64,000 nucleotides of DNA, from the NCBI RefSeq assembly GCF_000224785.1, contig NZ_AGAV01000007.1:1-64000 (forward strand). The letters run 5' to 3'. This stretch comes from Lentibacillus jeotgali. GTDB lineage: Bacteria > Bacillota > Bacilli > Bacillales > Amphibacillaceae. The translations under genes and the position numbers were made by a program. Below the pieces are notes generated by a model. It had not been told where the DNA came from, made no database searches, and saw only the letters and a program-made list of their open reading frames with translations. Every line of letters starts with the position of its first letter. Positions within the stretch are counted from its first letter, which is position 1. Below are positions 34,922-43,406 of this stretch, in pieces.

Positions 34922-34951
34922 AAATCCCCATCTTGATAATAGATGGGGGTG
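34922..34951 (+). terminator. Hairpin in the nucleoside hydrolase-amidase interval
   Basis: ATCCCCATCT and AGATGGGGGT pair around TGATAAT. It lies between the amidase end and the nucleoside hydrolase start. Confidence 0.5.
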
Positions 34952-34997
34952 ATTTGGAACTTACGTTAAGTCAATTCATTATCCCGCTTGTAATGGA

Positions 34998-35107
34998 ATA
35001 GACAGTAATCCGGCAAATAACGTCTGCTAACTGTCTCTAAATATCTGATTCTGTTCAACTAACATTCAGCGGGGAAAACGACTCAGCTGAATGAAGTTTC
35101 ACTGTAC
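34998..35107 (+). repeat. Repeat copy downstream of the amidase gene, with terminator
   Basis: Second copy of the 105-base repeat (CTAACTGTCTCTAAATATC, TGATTCTGTTCAACTAACAT, then TGAATGAAGTTTCAC). ATTCAGC and GCTGAAT pair. It reaches into the last codons of the amidase. Confidence 0.7.
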
Positions 35108-36487
35108 CTGAAACTGGAAAGGGTTGATTCTTTCCCATGCATGTGCAACCTGAAGTAATTGTTTTTCAGAAAGATGATTTCCGATGAATTGCATGCCGGC
35201 AGGAAGGCCTCTTAGGTCTAATCCCATTGGCATGGATAAGCTTGGTGTACCCAGTAAATTTACAGGTGAGGTAAATGGCAAACACCTTCTAATAACCTCT
35301 AAATTTTGCTCGACCCAATTCTGAGCGAACGCGGGGGTTGTGATAGGTATCGTAGGGCCAAGCATAATATCCACACTCTCAAGAGCGTTATGAAATGCTT
35401 CTATCATCTTTCTGCGAGCCTGCTGGGCTTTGACGCAGTGTGGTGTATTTGTCAATGTACCGGATAAAAGGAAAATCCGATTATCCGCTCCATAATCCTC
35501 TGAGTGGGTCTGCAGCCATTCGTAATGAAACGCAGATGCTTCCCCAGCCACAATACTATAGCCTGAAAACGTAGACATAGATAATTCGGGGATCACTATT
35601 TCTCTTATTTCAGCTCCCAAATTTTGTAGGGTTTCAATTGCATTTTTAAAAAGTCTTTCTACCTCTGTATCTAACCCCTCAAGATAGTAAGTGGGAATTC
35701 CGATTCTTATCCCTCTTATTCCTTTATTAAGGTCTTCGGCATAATCAGGCGTTGATACACGAAGGCTTGCGGGATCATTTGCATCAAACCCTGCCATGTC
35801 ATTAAGCATTAGCGCCAAATCTGAAACAGACCGTGCCATTGGTCCTGCTGTATCCAAAGACCAAGCTGATGGGAACATATTAGAAGTACTAACCAGCCCA
35901 TAGGTTGGCTTTAAGCCATAAACACCACACATAGCAGCAGGTAAGCGAATGGAGCCAAATGTATCTGTTCCAGTTGCAAGTGTTGTCAGCCCAGCTGCTA
36001 GGGCTGCACTGCTTCCACCGCTTGAGCCGCCTGGCATATGATGAATGTTCCATGGATTTCGTGTCGTACCAAATGTCAGATTGGTTCCGGTGGATCCGAG
36101 GGCAAGTTCATGCATGTTTAGTTTTCCTAGCATAATCCCGCCTGCTGCTAACAGTTTTTCTGCTGCTGGGGCAGTTTTATTGGGGATGAAATCAACAAAA
36201 AGTTTCGAGCCAGCTGTTGTTCGTATGCCTTTGGTATAGTAATTATCCTTGATACCGACTGGAATGCCGTGTAGAGGTCCTTTATATCGACCGTGCATAA
36301 TGTTCTGCTCAGCTTCTCTAGCTTGTTTAAGAGCCAGTTCGGGAAGAGGGGTAATATACGAATGGATGGTTGGATCAATTGTATCTATGCGCGTTAATAA
36401 ATGATTTGTCAATTCGACTGGAGATAGTTGCTTTGACTCGATTAAAGGGGCTAGTTCAGTAGCCGTTAAGAAGGCTAGTTCTGCCAT
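35099..36487 (-). CDS. Amidase-signature (AS) family amidase, 462 aa
   Basis: The Ser-cisSer-Lys triad of amidase-signature enzymes is present: Lys80 in GIPVGIKDN, Ser155 in PGGSSGGSS, and the nucleophile Ser179 in TDTFGSIRLPAA. The length is normal for AtzE/GatA-like members. Its ATG lies inside the 3' end of the small upstream gene (13-base overlap), a pairing known for AtzE-AtzG type hydrolases and for biuret-like amidases. It hydrolyses an amide or ureide; the substrate cannot be read, but it sits among nitrogen-salvage genes. Confidence 0.9.
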   Translation of the reverse strand: MAELAFLTATELAPLIESKQLSPVELTNHLLTRIDTIDPTIHSYITPLPELALKQAREAEQNIMHGRYKGPLHGIPVGIKDNYYTKGIRTTAGSKLFVDFIPNKTAPAAEKLLAAGGIMLGKLNMHELALGSTGTNLTFGTTRNPWNIHHMPGGSSGGSSAALAAGLTTLATGTDTFGSIRLPAAMCGVYGLKPTYGLVSTSNMFPSAWSLDTAGPMARSVSDLALMLNDMAGFDANDPASLRVSTPDYAEDLNKGIRGIRIGIPTYYLEGLDTEVERLFKNAIETLQNLGAEIREIVIPELSMSTFSGYSIVAGEASAFHYEWLQTHSEDYGADNRIFLLSGTLTNTPHCVKAQQARRKMIEAFHNALESVDIMLGPTIPITTPAFAQNWVEQNLEVIRRCLPFTSPVNLLGTPSLSMPMGLDLRGLPAGMQFIGNHLSEKQLLQVAHAWERINPFQFQVQ

Positions 36488-36669
36488 AGCATCAACCTCT
36501 TGTCGACCACCGTAATCGGTACTTTTTGGTTTAGATCAGGGTATGCTTTAAGGGACACCTGTGCCTGATTGATGGTGGTAAGTGTGTTATGGATATATGG
36601 AATGTCACCCTCGTAAATAGGTAAACCCTGCAGGTACAGGCCTTGCTTTACAAAATGTGTATTATTCAA
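36475..36669 (-). CDS. AtzG/GatC-like small partner of the amidase, 64 aa
   Basis: A TTG start at 36669 follows GGGAGGTAAG. The peptide has the DUF4089/AtzG pattern (KQGLYLQGLPIYEGDIPYIHN, then QVSLKAYPDL). In the AtzE-AtzG complex this small subunit wraps the amidase, as GatC does for GatA. Overlap with the amidase gene supports a fixed 1:1 complex. Confidence 0.75.
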   Translation of the reverse strand: MNNTHFVKQGLYLQGLPIYEGDIPYIHNTLTTINQAQVSLKAYPDLNQKVPITVVDKRLMLWQN

Positions 36670-36715
36670 ATAGCTTACCTCCCTATTGTTAATCTGGCTA
36701 TTGACTGACAGAATA

Positions 36716-36766
36716 AAAAAAGATGGGGAAATAAGTATTTTATTTCCCTGGATCTTTTTGTTATTT
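36716..36766 (-). terminator. Terminator of the catalase gene
   Basis: Leftwards, AAAAAGATCCAGGGAAATA and TATTTCCCCATCTTTTTTT pair with a small bulge and end in a T-run. It lies just after the catalase stop codon. Confidence 0.75.
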
Positions 36767-36777
36767 TTTTAAAAATA

Positions 36778-38844
36778 CTATATTCGATCCCAAAAACGCT
36801 GATGCGCAATGGCGGAGACAAAGTCTTTCCCGAAGTCAGGATTGTTTGCGGCAAAGACTACACCGGCTAAATTATTTGTTTTTGATGCGTGAATACATGA
36901 CTGCCCGGTTGTTGCAACACCAATCGGTTTATTATGCTTGTAGGCATTATTAATATAATCAGTGATATCTTGGTCGAATTTAGCTTGATTATTTGAGTTT
37001 CCGCCAACGACATAGAGTGAATCAAGCAGATAAGGACTTGTCGTAAGAAATGTATCATCAACTTTAAGTTTTGTGCCATCTGCTCCTGTAACGGTTCCAA
37101 GCTGGTCACTTATGATTTTTATAAATACCCCGCATTGCTGCAGGTGATTAAGTACGTTTGTGACCTCCTGTCCGTTAAAGCCATTGCCGATTAGTACACC
37201 GACTTTTTGTGTATACGCATAATGCGGTGTGTTAGCCTGACTAAGCGAAGGATAACGTGTAGAAATTGGAACATGGGAGCCGCTTGGGCGGTCGACACCG
37301 ATATTATCAGCAACGATGCAAGCCATTTCCTTATCTACGTTGACCAGCAGATTGACATTTTGCTGGCGGACAGATTTGCTTTCAACCTTTCCGAGTTGAT
37401 AGCTAAACCCACCGATTGTGTGTTGCTTTTCAACAGGTGTTAAGCTATTCCAAAAGATTCTCGGTTGCGTAAAGAAGTCATTGAATGATTCGCTTCGACC
37501 CCGGATGACGTGTCCTTCGACTTTTTTCGGGTAATGCTCATATCCGCCTGCCTCAGGAGGTGTCGTGTATGGCGTGTTATTTGCCAGCGAATTTTCATGA
37601 TAGTTGACCTGATCCACGTCGATTCGATATCTCATAGGGCCTCGCCTTTGATTATTATGAAATGGGCAAATCGGTTTATTGATTGGTAATTCCTGAAAGT
37701 TCGTTCCGATTCGGTGTACTTGCGCCATATGATAAGCAATTAACCTTCCCTGCAATACGGGGTCATTAGAAAAATCAATTCCCGGAACAACATTCGCAGG
37801 ATTAAATGCTACTTGTTCTGATTCCGTATGGTAATTATCGATGTTTTGGTTTAAAGTCATCTTCCCGATAAGCTGAACAGGGATTAGCTCTTCTGGCCAA
37901 AACTTTGCAGGATCGAGAATGTCAAAGTCGTATTTGAATTCATCCTCGAGTGGAATCATTTGGACGCCTAGTTCATACTCTGGATAACATCCTTTGTCAA
38001 TAGCCTCTCTTAAATCTTTCCTGTGGAAATCCGGATCAAGTCCACCGATTTTCAGTGCCTCATCCTGAAGCAGGGAATGAACACCAAGAACAGGCTTCCA
38101 GACAAATCTGACAAAAGTTGCGACACCTTGATCATTAACAAATAAATACGTATTAATCGACCACGATTCCATCATCCGATAACTTCTTATAATGCCTCGG
38201 TCCGACATGATCCACTCTACCATATGAAGTGCTTCTGGATTATTGGCTACATAATCCCAAAAATAGTCGTGTGCACCTGAGGCTGTTGGTATATCATCAT
38301 CCGGTTTAGATTGGTATGCATGCATCGCATCTGGAAATTTCATTGGATCTTGATTAATTAATACAGGCATAGCAATTGTTGTCAGATCGTAATTTCCTTC
38401 TTCCGTATAAAACTTAACACCCTTACAACGTAGATCCCTTGCCGTATCATAAGAACCTCTTGGTCCTTGTACGGTAGAAAAACGGACAGTTAGAGGAGTC
38501 TTTTTCCCGGGTTCCTGTAAAAATCCTGCTTTTGTAAACTGTTTCATCGACTGATAGCATTCAAACTCCCCATGGGCACTGTAGCCTCTTGCATGAACCG
38601 TTCTTTCTGGTTCCTCTTCCTGCACAAAATGATTCATTTTTTCAAAGTAATGCCAGTCTTGATGTAATGAAGGGCCACGCTCACCGGCCTTTAACGTCTC
38701 TGAGTCGTTCGATATTTTCCTTCCTTGATTTGTCGTCATCGGCTCCCCGGTATTTTCTATACGGTACCGATCCAATTGCTCATCTTTTTTATTTTCGCTG
38801 TATCCGCGGACTCCTTTTTTGTTTTCTGAATTTGAATGATCCAT
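36778..38844 (-). CDS. Large catalase-like heme protein with C-terminal DJ-1/PfpI-like domain, 688 aa
   Basis: The layout is that of large-subunit catalases such as E. coli HPII: catalase core (about 50-540) plus a class I glutamine amidotransferase-like domain (about 550-688). The distal His84 is present in RTVHARGYSAHG, and the heme-ligand pair Arg367 and Tyr371 in LQGRLIAYHMAQ. The segment after NYDL, which in catalases reads VGNNTP and provides the distal Asn, reads TTIAMP here (155-160), so the distal Asn is missing. The text around Tyr371 (usually FSYxDT) is also changed. Function as a normal catalase is therefore uncertain. A 70-residue Asn/Asp/Lys-rich leader precedes the core. Two more relatives lie at 57700 and 63799. 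Confidence 0.85.
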   Translation of the reverse strand: MDHSNSENKKGVRGYSENKKDEQLDRYRIENTGEPMTTNQGRKISNDSETLKAGERGPSLHQDWHYFEKMNHFVQEEEPERTVHARGYSAHGEFECYQSMKQFTKAGFLQEPGKKTPLTVRFSTVQGPRGSYDTARDLRCKGVKFYTEEGNYDLTTIAMPVLINQDPMKFPDAMHAYQSKPDDDIPTASGAHDYFWDYVANNPEALHMVEWIMSDRGIIRSYRMMESWSINTYLFVNDQGVATFVRFVWKPVLGVHSLLQDEALKIGGLDPDFHRKDLREAIDKGCYPEYELGVQMIPLEDEFKYDFDILDPAKFWPEELIPVQLIGKMTLNQNIDNYHTESEQVAFNPANVVPGIDFSNDPVLQGRLIAYHMAQVHRIGTNFQELPINKPICPFHNNQRRGPMRYRIDVDQVNYHENSLANNTPYTTPPEAGGYEHYPKKVEGHVIRGRSESFNDFFTQPRIFWNSLTPVEKQHTIGGFSYQLGKVESKSVRQQNVNLLVNVDKEMACIVADNIGVDRPSGSHVPISTRYPSLSQANTPHYAYTQKVGVLIGNGFNGQEVTNVLNHLQQCGVFIKIISDQLGTVTGADGTKLKVDDTFLTTSPYLLDSLYVVGGNSNNQAKFDQDITDYINNAYKHNKPIGVATTGQSCIHASKTNNLAGVVFAANNPDFGKDFVSAIAHQRFWDRI

Positions 38845-39029
38845 TTAATCACCTATCCCTTTAATTTAAACTTCACTTTAGGATATGTATGTACGAGAGC
38901 TAGTCTACATTCCATCCATATTGAAGGTGTCTTGAAAGGAGGGTGGTGATCCGTAGTGTAGAAGGCATCAGAGTAAATTCAAGACACTTGAATTAAATTG
39001 GAGTACATTAGGAAAACCGTTTTTTCCAA

Positions 39030-39872
39030 TCATCTGTGGGTGAATTGTCCCTGCTCTATCATTCTCCTTAAAAATTCACCATCGACAATGAGATTGGCTA
39101 AAAAACTTTGAAACATTGAAACAACACCGTAAATACCAGCTATTTCAGCATCAGTGTGATACTTCTCCAGAGTCTGCCTATTTATTGTTACTGGATATGG
39201 CATTTGATGTGCATATTGAATACTCTGTGATTTTAAATTAGAAGAAATTACGTTATATTCATCCGTCCCAACGTAGTTCCCCAAGTACTTCCAAACTTCA
39301 GACAGAAATTTTGGATAAAAAGCTAATGCGCGAAAGTCGCTTGCAACATCAAATGATTGATGTTTTTCAGCAATGTCCAGGAGCAAGTCTTTCACATCAG
39401 AAGAAGCGTTAGGTATATGCATCAAATTAACTTGTGGCAGAGGGGGAAACACCCCTGGTTTGATAAAGCCCTCAATCGAATGAGTACCTCTGATGGGTCT
39501 ATTAGCTAGGCTCTCTGACCATGCAGAGGCAATTAAAAGAAGCTTTGGATTCACGTAATTAAAAATAGACAAGATTTTTTTTATTTGAAGCATTTCCGGC
39601 TCATTATAAGCCTGGGACAAGTCTAATTTTGGCGGATTAACAGATAGGTGTGGAAAACGTAACAATTGGGCAGCTTTTTCCATATTGACGGTCAACATGT
39701 TCAGCCTGATCTGGCTCCATGCAATTTCAAAGAATTCCTCATATAATGCGGACGTCCTAAACATGAAATTAACAACTGGCACCTTAAGAACATACTTTAT
39801 ATCTTGATAAATAAGTGCTGTCAGCCCCTTAGCTTCTGACTCAAATATCTCAGGAACTCCATAGTTATCCAT
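39030..39872 (-). CDS. DehI-family (halocarboxylic acid dehalogenase-like) protein, 280 aa
   Basis: I start at the ATG at 39872 because GGAGG lies nine bases upstream. The all-helical sequence matches the DehI type dehalogenase family: a pair of related halves, with IYQDIKYVLKVPVVNFMFRT in the first and IAGIYGVVSMFQSFLANLIVD in the second. DehI acts on D- and L-2-haloacids without a covalent intermediate; many Bacillus members are of unknown activity. It stands alone, and the reaction is not certain. Confidence 0.75.
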   Translation of the reverse strand: MDNYGVPEIFESEAKGLTALIYQDIKYVLKVPVVNFMFRTSALYEEFFEIAWSQIRLNMLTVNMEKAAQLLRFPHLSVNPPKLDLSQAYNEPEMLQIKKILSIFNYVNPKLLLIASAWSESLANRPIRGTHSIEGFIKPGVFPPLPQVNLMHIPNASSDVKDLLLDIAEKHQSFDVASDFRALAFYPKFLSEVWKYLGNYVGTDEYNVISSNLKSQSIQYAHQMPYPVTINRQTLEKYHTDAEIAGIYGVVSMFQSFLANLIVDGEFLRRMIEQGQFTHR

Positions 39873-40123
39873 TTTAATCATCCTCCAGGTGTGTGATCTC
39901 TTTATCTTATGTCCCCAGGGCCCCTTTGTTCATGAATCTCTTCTAACGCTGCATTTCCACTCGGGGAAGGAAGCACCGCCTTTTGTGTCGAATATTTATA
40001 TGAGGACCAGCCTTTTTGTTGCTCAATGAGACAGAAATTTTTGTCCCCGTAGATTTATATGGTATTCTAATTATATTGGGTGAAGAATAATATTCAGGTA
40101 ACTTGATTGAAACTGGTGTTGGC

Positions 40124-40744
40124 ATGAGTCATCTAAAGAAAACCCTCATAAATTATCAAAAACCGATCGTTCAAATTACCACCATTATCGGGATTATCCT
40201 GCTGATCGGGTTTGCTTGGTTTATTATTGAAAGCGGGTTTTTTAGTAATCCGGATCGTGTACAAAACTGGGTCGAAGGATTCGGCGGCATCGCACCGCTG
40301 GCTTTTTTGGGATTAACGTTCATTCAGGTCGTTATTCCGGTTTTGCCCGGCAATGTCTCAACCGTTGTCGGAGTGATGTTATTTGGTATTGGTCTTGGAT
40401 CTATACTGAATATAGTCGGCATTTTTCTCGGTTCCCTGGCCAACTTTTTATTGGCACGGCGATTCGGACGCGGTTTTGCAAGTTATTTCGTCAAACAGGA
40501 AACATATGATAAATATATCGGCTGGGTAAATAAGGGGAAGCGGTTCGAACGGTTTTTCTGGATTTCGATGGTTTTCCCGGGGTTTCCGGATGATTTTATC
40601 TGTCTGATTGCCGGTCTTACCAAACTCTCATTGAAAAAATTTATCTTTTACTTTTTGCTCTGCAAGCCGGTTACGCTATTTATTTACACGCTAGTTCCGC
40701 TTTACGGCATGCATTATATTTATGATGTATTCCAGTCGTTTTAG
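40124..40744 (+). CDS. VTT/SNARE-associated (TVP38/TMEM64 family) membrane protein, 206 aa
   Basis: Five or six membrane helices carry the VTT domain signature: PVLPGNVSTVVGVMLFGIG, GIFLGSLANFLLARRFGRGF, and the end helix FPGFPDDFICLIAGLTKLS. The family (TVP38/DedA-like) is linked to lipid scrambling or membrane stress. The ATG at 40124 is preferred; a TTG at 40103 is in frame upstream and no strong ribosome binding site distinguishes them. A strong bidirectional terminator follows. Confidence 0.87.
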   Translation: MSHLKKTLINYQKPIVQITTIIGIILLIGFAWFIIESGFFSNPDRVQNWVEGFGGIAPLAFLGLTFIQVVIPVLPGNVSTVVGVMLFGIGLGSILNIVGIFLGSLANFLLARRFGRGFASYFVKQETYDKYIGWVNKGKRFERFFWISMVFPGFPDDFICLIAGLTKLSLKKFIFYFLLCKPVTLFIYTLVPLYGMHYIYDVFQSF

Positions 40745-40761
40745 CTGATTGGCGTCATATG

Positions 40762-40806
40762 TAAAAAAGCTGAAGACCTTATGAAGAAGGTCTTCAGCTT
40801 TTTTAA
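40762..40806 (+). terminator. Strong bidirectional terminator
   Basis: AAAAAAGCTGAAGACCTT and AAGGTCTTCAGCTTTTTT form a perfect stem with A-run and T-run on opposite sides. Confidence 0.92.
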
Positions 40807-40817
40807 AGGGTAAGTGA

Positions 40818-41022
40818 CACTCTTGCTCGAAATCGTGGCAGCGTCGCGCGATCTCATGCCATTCTCGCGCGAAATCCGGAGAGTGTCGCGCGATCTCATG
40901 CCATTCTTGCGCGAAATCCGGAGAGTGTCGCGCGATTTCATGCCATTCTTGCGCGAAATCCGGAGAGTGTCGCGCGATTTCATGCCATTCTCGCACGAAA
41001 TCCAGAGAGCCTTACGCGATCG
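40818..41022. repeat. Tandem 42-bp repeat rich in TCGCGCGA, about 4.5 copies
   Basis: Four adjoining copies of a 42-bp unit (GAGAGTGTCGCGCGATCTC, ATGCCATTCTCGCGCGAAATC, CG) follow a degenerate partial copy. The unit contains CGCGCGA on both sides, the palindrome TCGCGCGA. Because 42 is a multiple of three, long open frames with 14-residue repeats exist on both strands; I regard these as by-products. Confidence 0.85.
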
Positions 41023-41152
41023 AACAACACAATGCTTCAATCGAGAGAAAAGCGAGTCACCGAGCCAGCAAAGAATTTGATACAGTACTGCATATAGCAC
41101 TTATGATAGGCAAAATACCACCAGTTTGTAATTGACCTGATTTTTTCCTTAT

Positions 41153-41740
41153 TTATTTTGCAAAGCGATGGTTGCCAATTGTTTTGATGGTCTCACGTGA
41201 GAACACCCAGTTATCACTGCTGACTTTGTCCGGATTATAGAAGTATAATGACCCCATTCCTTGCCCTCTGAAGGCAATTGCTTCATTGACAGCTTTCATG
41301 TCTTCTGAATCGTATTCATTGTTAATGGCACCGTTTTTCACTGGCGAAAACGCATGGACGCCGCCGGTTTTTTCATAGATGACATCTTTGATCGTGTCAG
41401 GAAAATCGTTTGAATCGACACGGTTTAAAACGACGGTCGCAACAGCAACTTTCCCTTCATACGGTTCACCTTTAGCTTCCGCATGAACGAGCTTGGCCAT
41501 CAACTCCTTATCTTCATCGGAAACGGAATCCGGAATAGCGATTGTTTCACCCGTTTTTAGCTGGAAACCTGATCGTTCGTTGGCAATCTGTAAGTTCGTT
41601 AATGATAGACTATTTTTCAGGGCTATCGAGTGAAATGTATCACCTTGTTGTACGGTATATGATTCCGCGGATGCACCTGTCGGAAATGCGATTATAAATA
41701 ATAGTATTGCTGTAAAAGAGAATTTATTTAATTTATTCAT
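41153..41740 (-). CDS. Secreted LysM/cell-wall hydrolase (SleB/CwlJ type), 195 aa
   Basis: A signal peptide (MNKLNKFSFTAILLFIIAF with cleavage after ASA-E) is followed by one LysM domain (YTVQQGDTFHSIALKNSLSL, about 28-70) and a Hydrolase_2 domain (KLVHAEAKGEPYEGKVAVA, VLNRVDSNDFP, GNHRFAK). Glu in VHAEAKGE is the expected catalytic acid. This is the architecture of spore-cortex or cell-wall lytic enzymes related to SleB. AGGAGGTC precedes the ATG. Confidence 0.9.
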   Translation of the reverse strand: MNKLNKFSFTAILLFIIAFPTGASAESYTVQQGDTFHSIALKNSLSLTNLQIANERSGFQLKTGETIAIPDSVSDEDKELMAKLVHAEAKGEPYEGKVAVATVVLNRVDSNDFPDTIKDVIYEKTGGVHAFSPVKNGAINNEYDSEDMKAVNEAIAFRGQGMGSLYFYNPDKVSSDNWVFSRETIKTIGNHRFAK

Positions 41741-41980
41741 TTTGTTGACCTCCTAGCTGAAAAGTTCACAACTAAGAGTTTAATCAATGTAATATTATTT
41801 AGCATTAACCAAAAAATGGCTGTACAGAATGGGCCTTTCTCAACGTTTTATTCATCTGTACTTGCAACCATCAAGGGAATATTTCCCAAGAAATAATAGT
41901 ATGCAGATTCTGGTTTGACAGGTAAAGAAAGGTCGCTATTTAACAAAGGTTTACAGAGTGATGACACATGTTTCTTCATG

Positions 41981-42013
41981 AAAAAAGGCGCATAGTAAAT
42001 TCTGCGCCTTTCA
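41981..42013 (-). terminator. Terminator of the symporter gene
   Basis: AAAAAAGGCGCA and TGCGCCTTT pair around TAGTAAATTC; it lies right after the leftward symporter stop codon. Confidence 0.8.
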
Positions 42014-42021
42014 TTAATCTG

Positions 42022-43257
42022 TTAGCTGTTTGCATTGTCTGGATAGGTGCTGTCATCCAGTTGCCGCTCCGTCGCATTAACCACAACGGCCCCGGAAGCG
42101 TCACCTGTAATGTTGACAGCCGTACGGAACATATCCATGAAACGGTCGACACCGGCAATCAATGCAATAGCTTCAAGCGGCAGATCCAATGTTGTCAGCA
42201 CAAGTGTCAACATGACGAGACCCGACCCTGGTACGCCTGCTGTGCCGATCGAGCCTAGTGTTCCAATGAGCACTATTATCAGTATCTGGGCAAATGATAA
42301 TTCGATCCCAAAGGCTTGAGCGGTGAACAGGGCAGCAACACTTAAATAAAGCGATGTTCCATCCATGTTAATCGTTGCACCCAATGGCAGGATGAAACTT
42401 GATATTTTCTTCGACACGCCCAGGTTATCTTCTGAACTTTTGATTGTGACCGGCAATGTTCCGGAACTGCTTTGCGTACTGAAAGCGACAAGACTTGCCG
42501 GTGCAATCCCTTTAAAGAATTTAAGCGGATTCATTTTGGCAAATGTCTTGACGGCAAAAGAATAGGTAACCAGTGCGTGAACAATACAGGCGATTGCTAC
42601 AACCGAAATCAGTTTGATCAACGGCATTAAAACGGACATACCGTATTCACCGATGATCGGAGCCAGCAGTCCGAAAACACCAATAGGAATCAGTTTCATA
42701 ATAACCCAGGTAATTTTGTACATAATCTCGGCAAAGCCATCAAAGAAACGATGTACTGGTTCAGCCTTTTGCCCGACCATTGTAATACCGATGCCAATAA
42801 AAATGGAAAAGAAGATGATCTGCAGAATGTTACCGCTTGATAGACTTTCAATCGGGTTTGTCGGGATGATATTCAGCAATATACTGACGACACCTTCTGT
42901 TTCCGTAGCCTCTGGCACAGCCTGTGACGTAGAGATATCAACACCTGTACCGGGTGAAAACAAAAATCCGGCAATTAGTCCGATGGAGACAGCGATAAAG
43001 GTTGTGCCGATATAATAAAGAATGGTTTTGCCGCCAATCCGGCCGAGCGTTTCCATACTCCCTGTACTGGCAACACCTGTAATGAGTGATGAAACAATTA
43101 AAGGAATGATAATAAATTGAATAAGACGTAAAAACAGATCGCCCAGCGGTTGTATGACGGTGATACCCGGACCGAAGATAATACCAGCTAAAATGGCAAG
43201 AACAAAGGCAATTAAAATTTGCGACAACAGGCTCATATTTTTAAGCTTGGCAGCCAT
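42022..43257 (-). CDS. Dicarboxylate/amino acid:cation symporter (DAACS family), 411 aa
   Basis: The protein carries the DAACS motifs: the Ser-rich hairpin tip (AFSTQSSSGTLPV), NMDGTSLYLSVAALFTAQAFG on helix 7, and GTAGVPGSGLVMLTLVL plus GVDRFMDMFRTAVNITGDAS at the second hairpin and helix 8. The Arg in DRFMDMFRTA-N-x-x-G-D usually points to acidic amino acids or C4 dicarboxylates. It resembles GltP/GltT glutamate transporters. AAGGGAGGG precedes the ATG. Confidence 0.93.
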   Translation of the reverse strand: MAAKLKNMSLLSQILIAFVLAILAGIIFGPGITVIQPLGDLFLRLIQFIIIPLIVSSLITGVASTGSMETLGRIGGKTILYYIGTTFIAVSIGLIAGFLFSPGTGVDISTSQAVPEATETEGVVSILLNIIPTNPIESLSSGNILQIIFFSIFIGIGITMVGQKAEPVHRFFDGFAEIMYKITWVIMKLIPIGVFGLLAPIIGEYGMSVLMPLIKLISVVAIACIVHALVTYSFAVKTFAKMNPLKFFKGIAPASLVAFSTQSSSGTLPVTIKSSEDNLGVSKKISSFILPLGATINMDGTSLYLSVAALFTAQAFGIELSFAQILIIVLIGTLGSIGTAGVPGSGLVMLTLVLTTLDLPLEAIALIAGVDRFMDMFRTAVNITGDASGAVVVNATERQLDDSTYPDNANS

Positions 43258-43406
43258 GACACATTTTCCCTCCCTTCAGCGTAGTATTAAATAGATATGC
43301 TTTGTCCAGTGAAATGAGAACTCCAAGTTGTATCTATTAAAATTGGTAGTTAAATATGTCATCATAGAGGTGTTCCGATTGTTATATGAAAGGGGATTAT
43401 CGCCGG

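Noticed and set aside
36778-38844. Assigning the gene symbol katE
   Set aside because: The altered distal pocket makes an orthologue claim unsafe although the overall architecture is like HPII.
40818-41022. Possible CRISPR array
   Set aside because: The units follow each other without unique spacers and no cas gene is near; it is a tandem satellite.
40691-41100. Long open frames on both strands with 14-residue repeats over the 42-bp array
   Set aside because: The repeat unit is a multiple of three, so open frames arise in several phases on both strands; there is no ribosome binding site and no known protein pattern.
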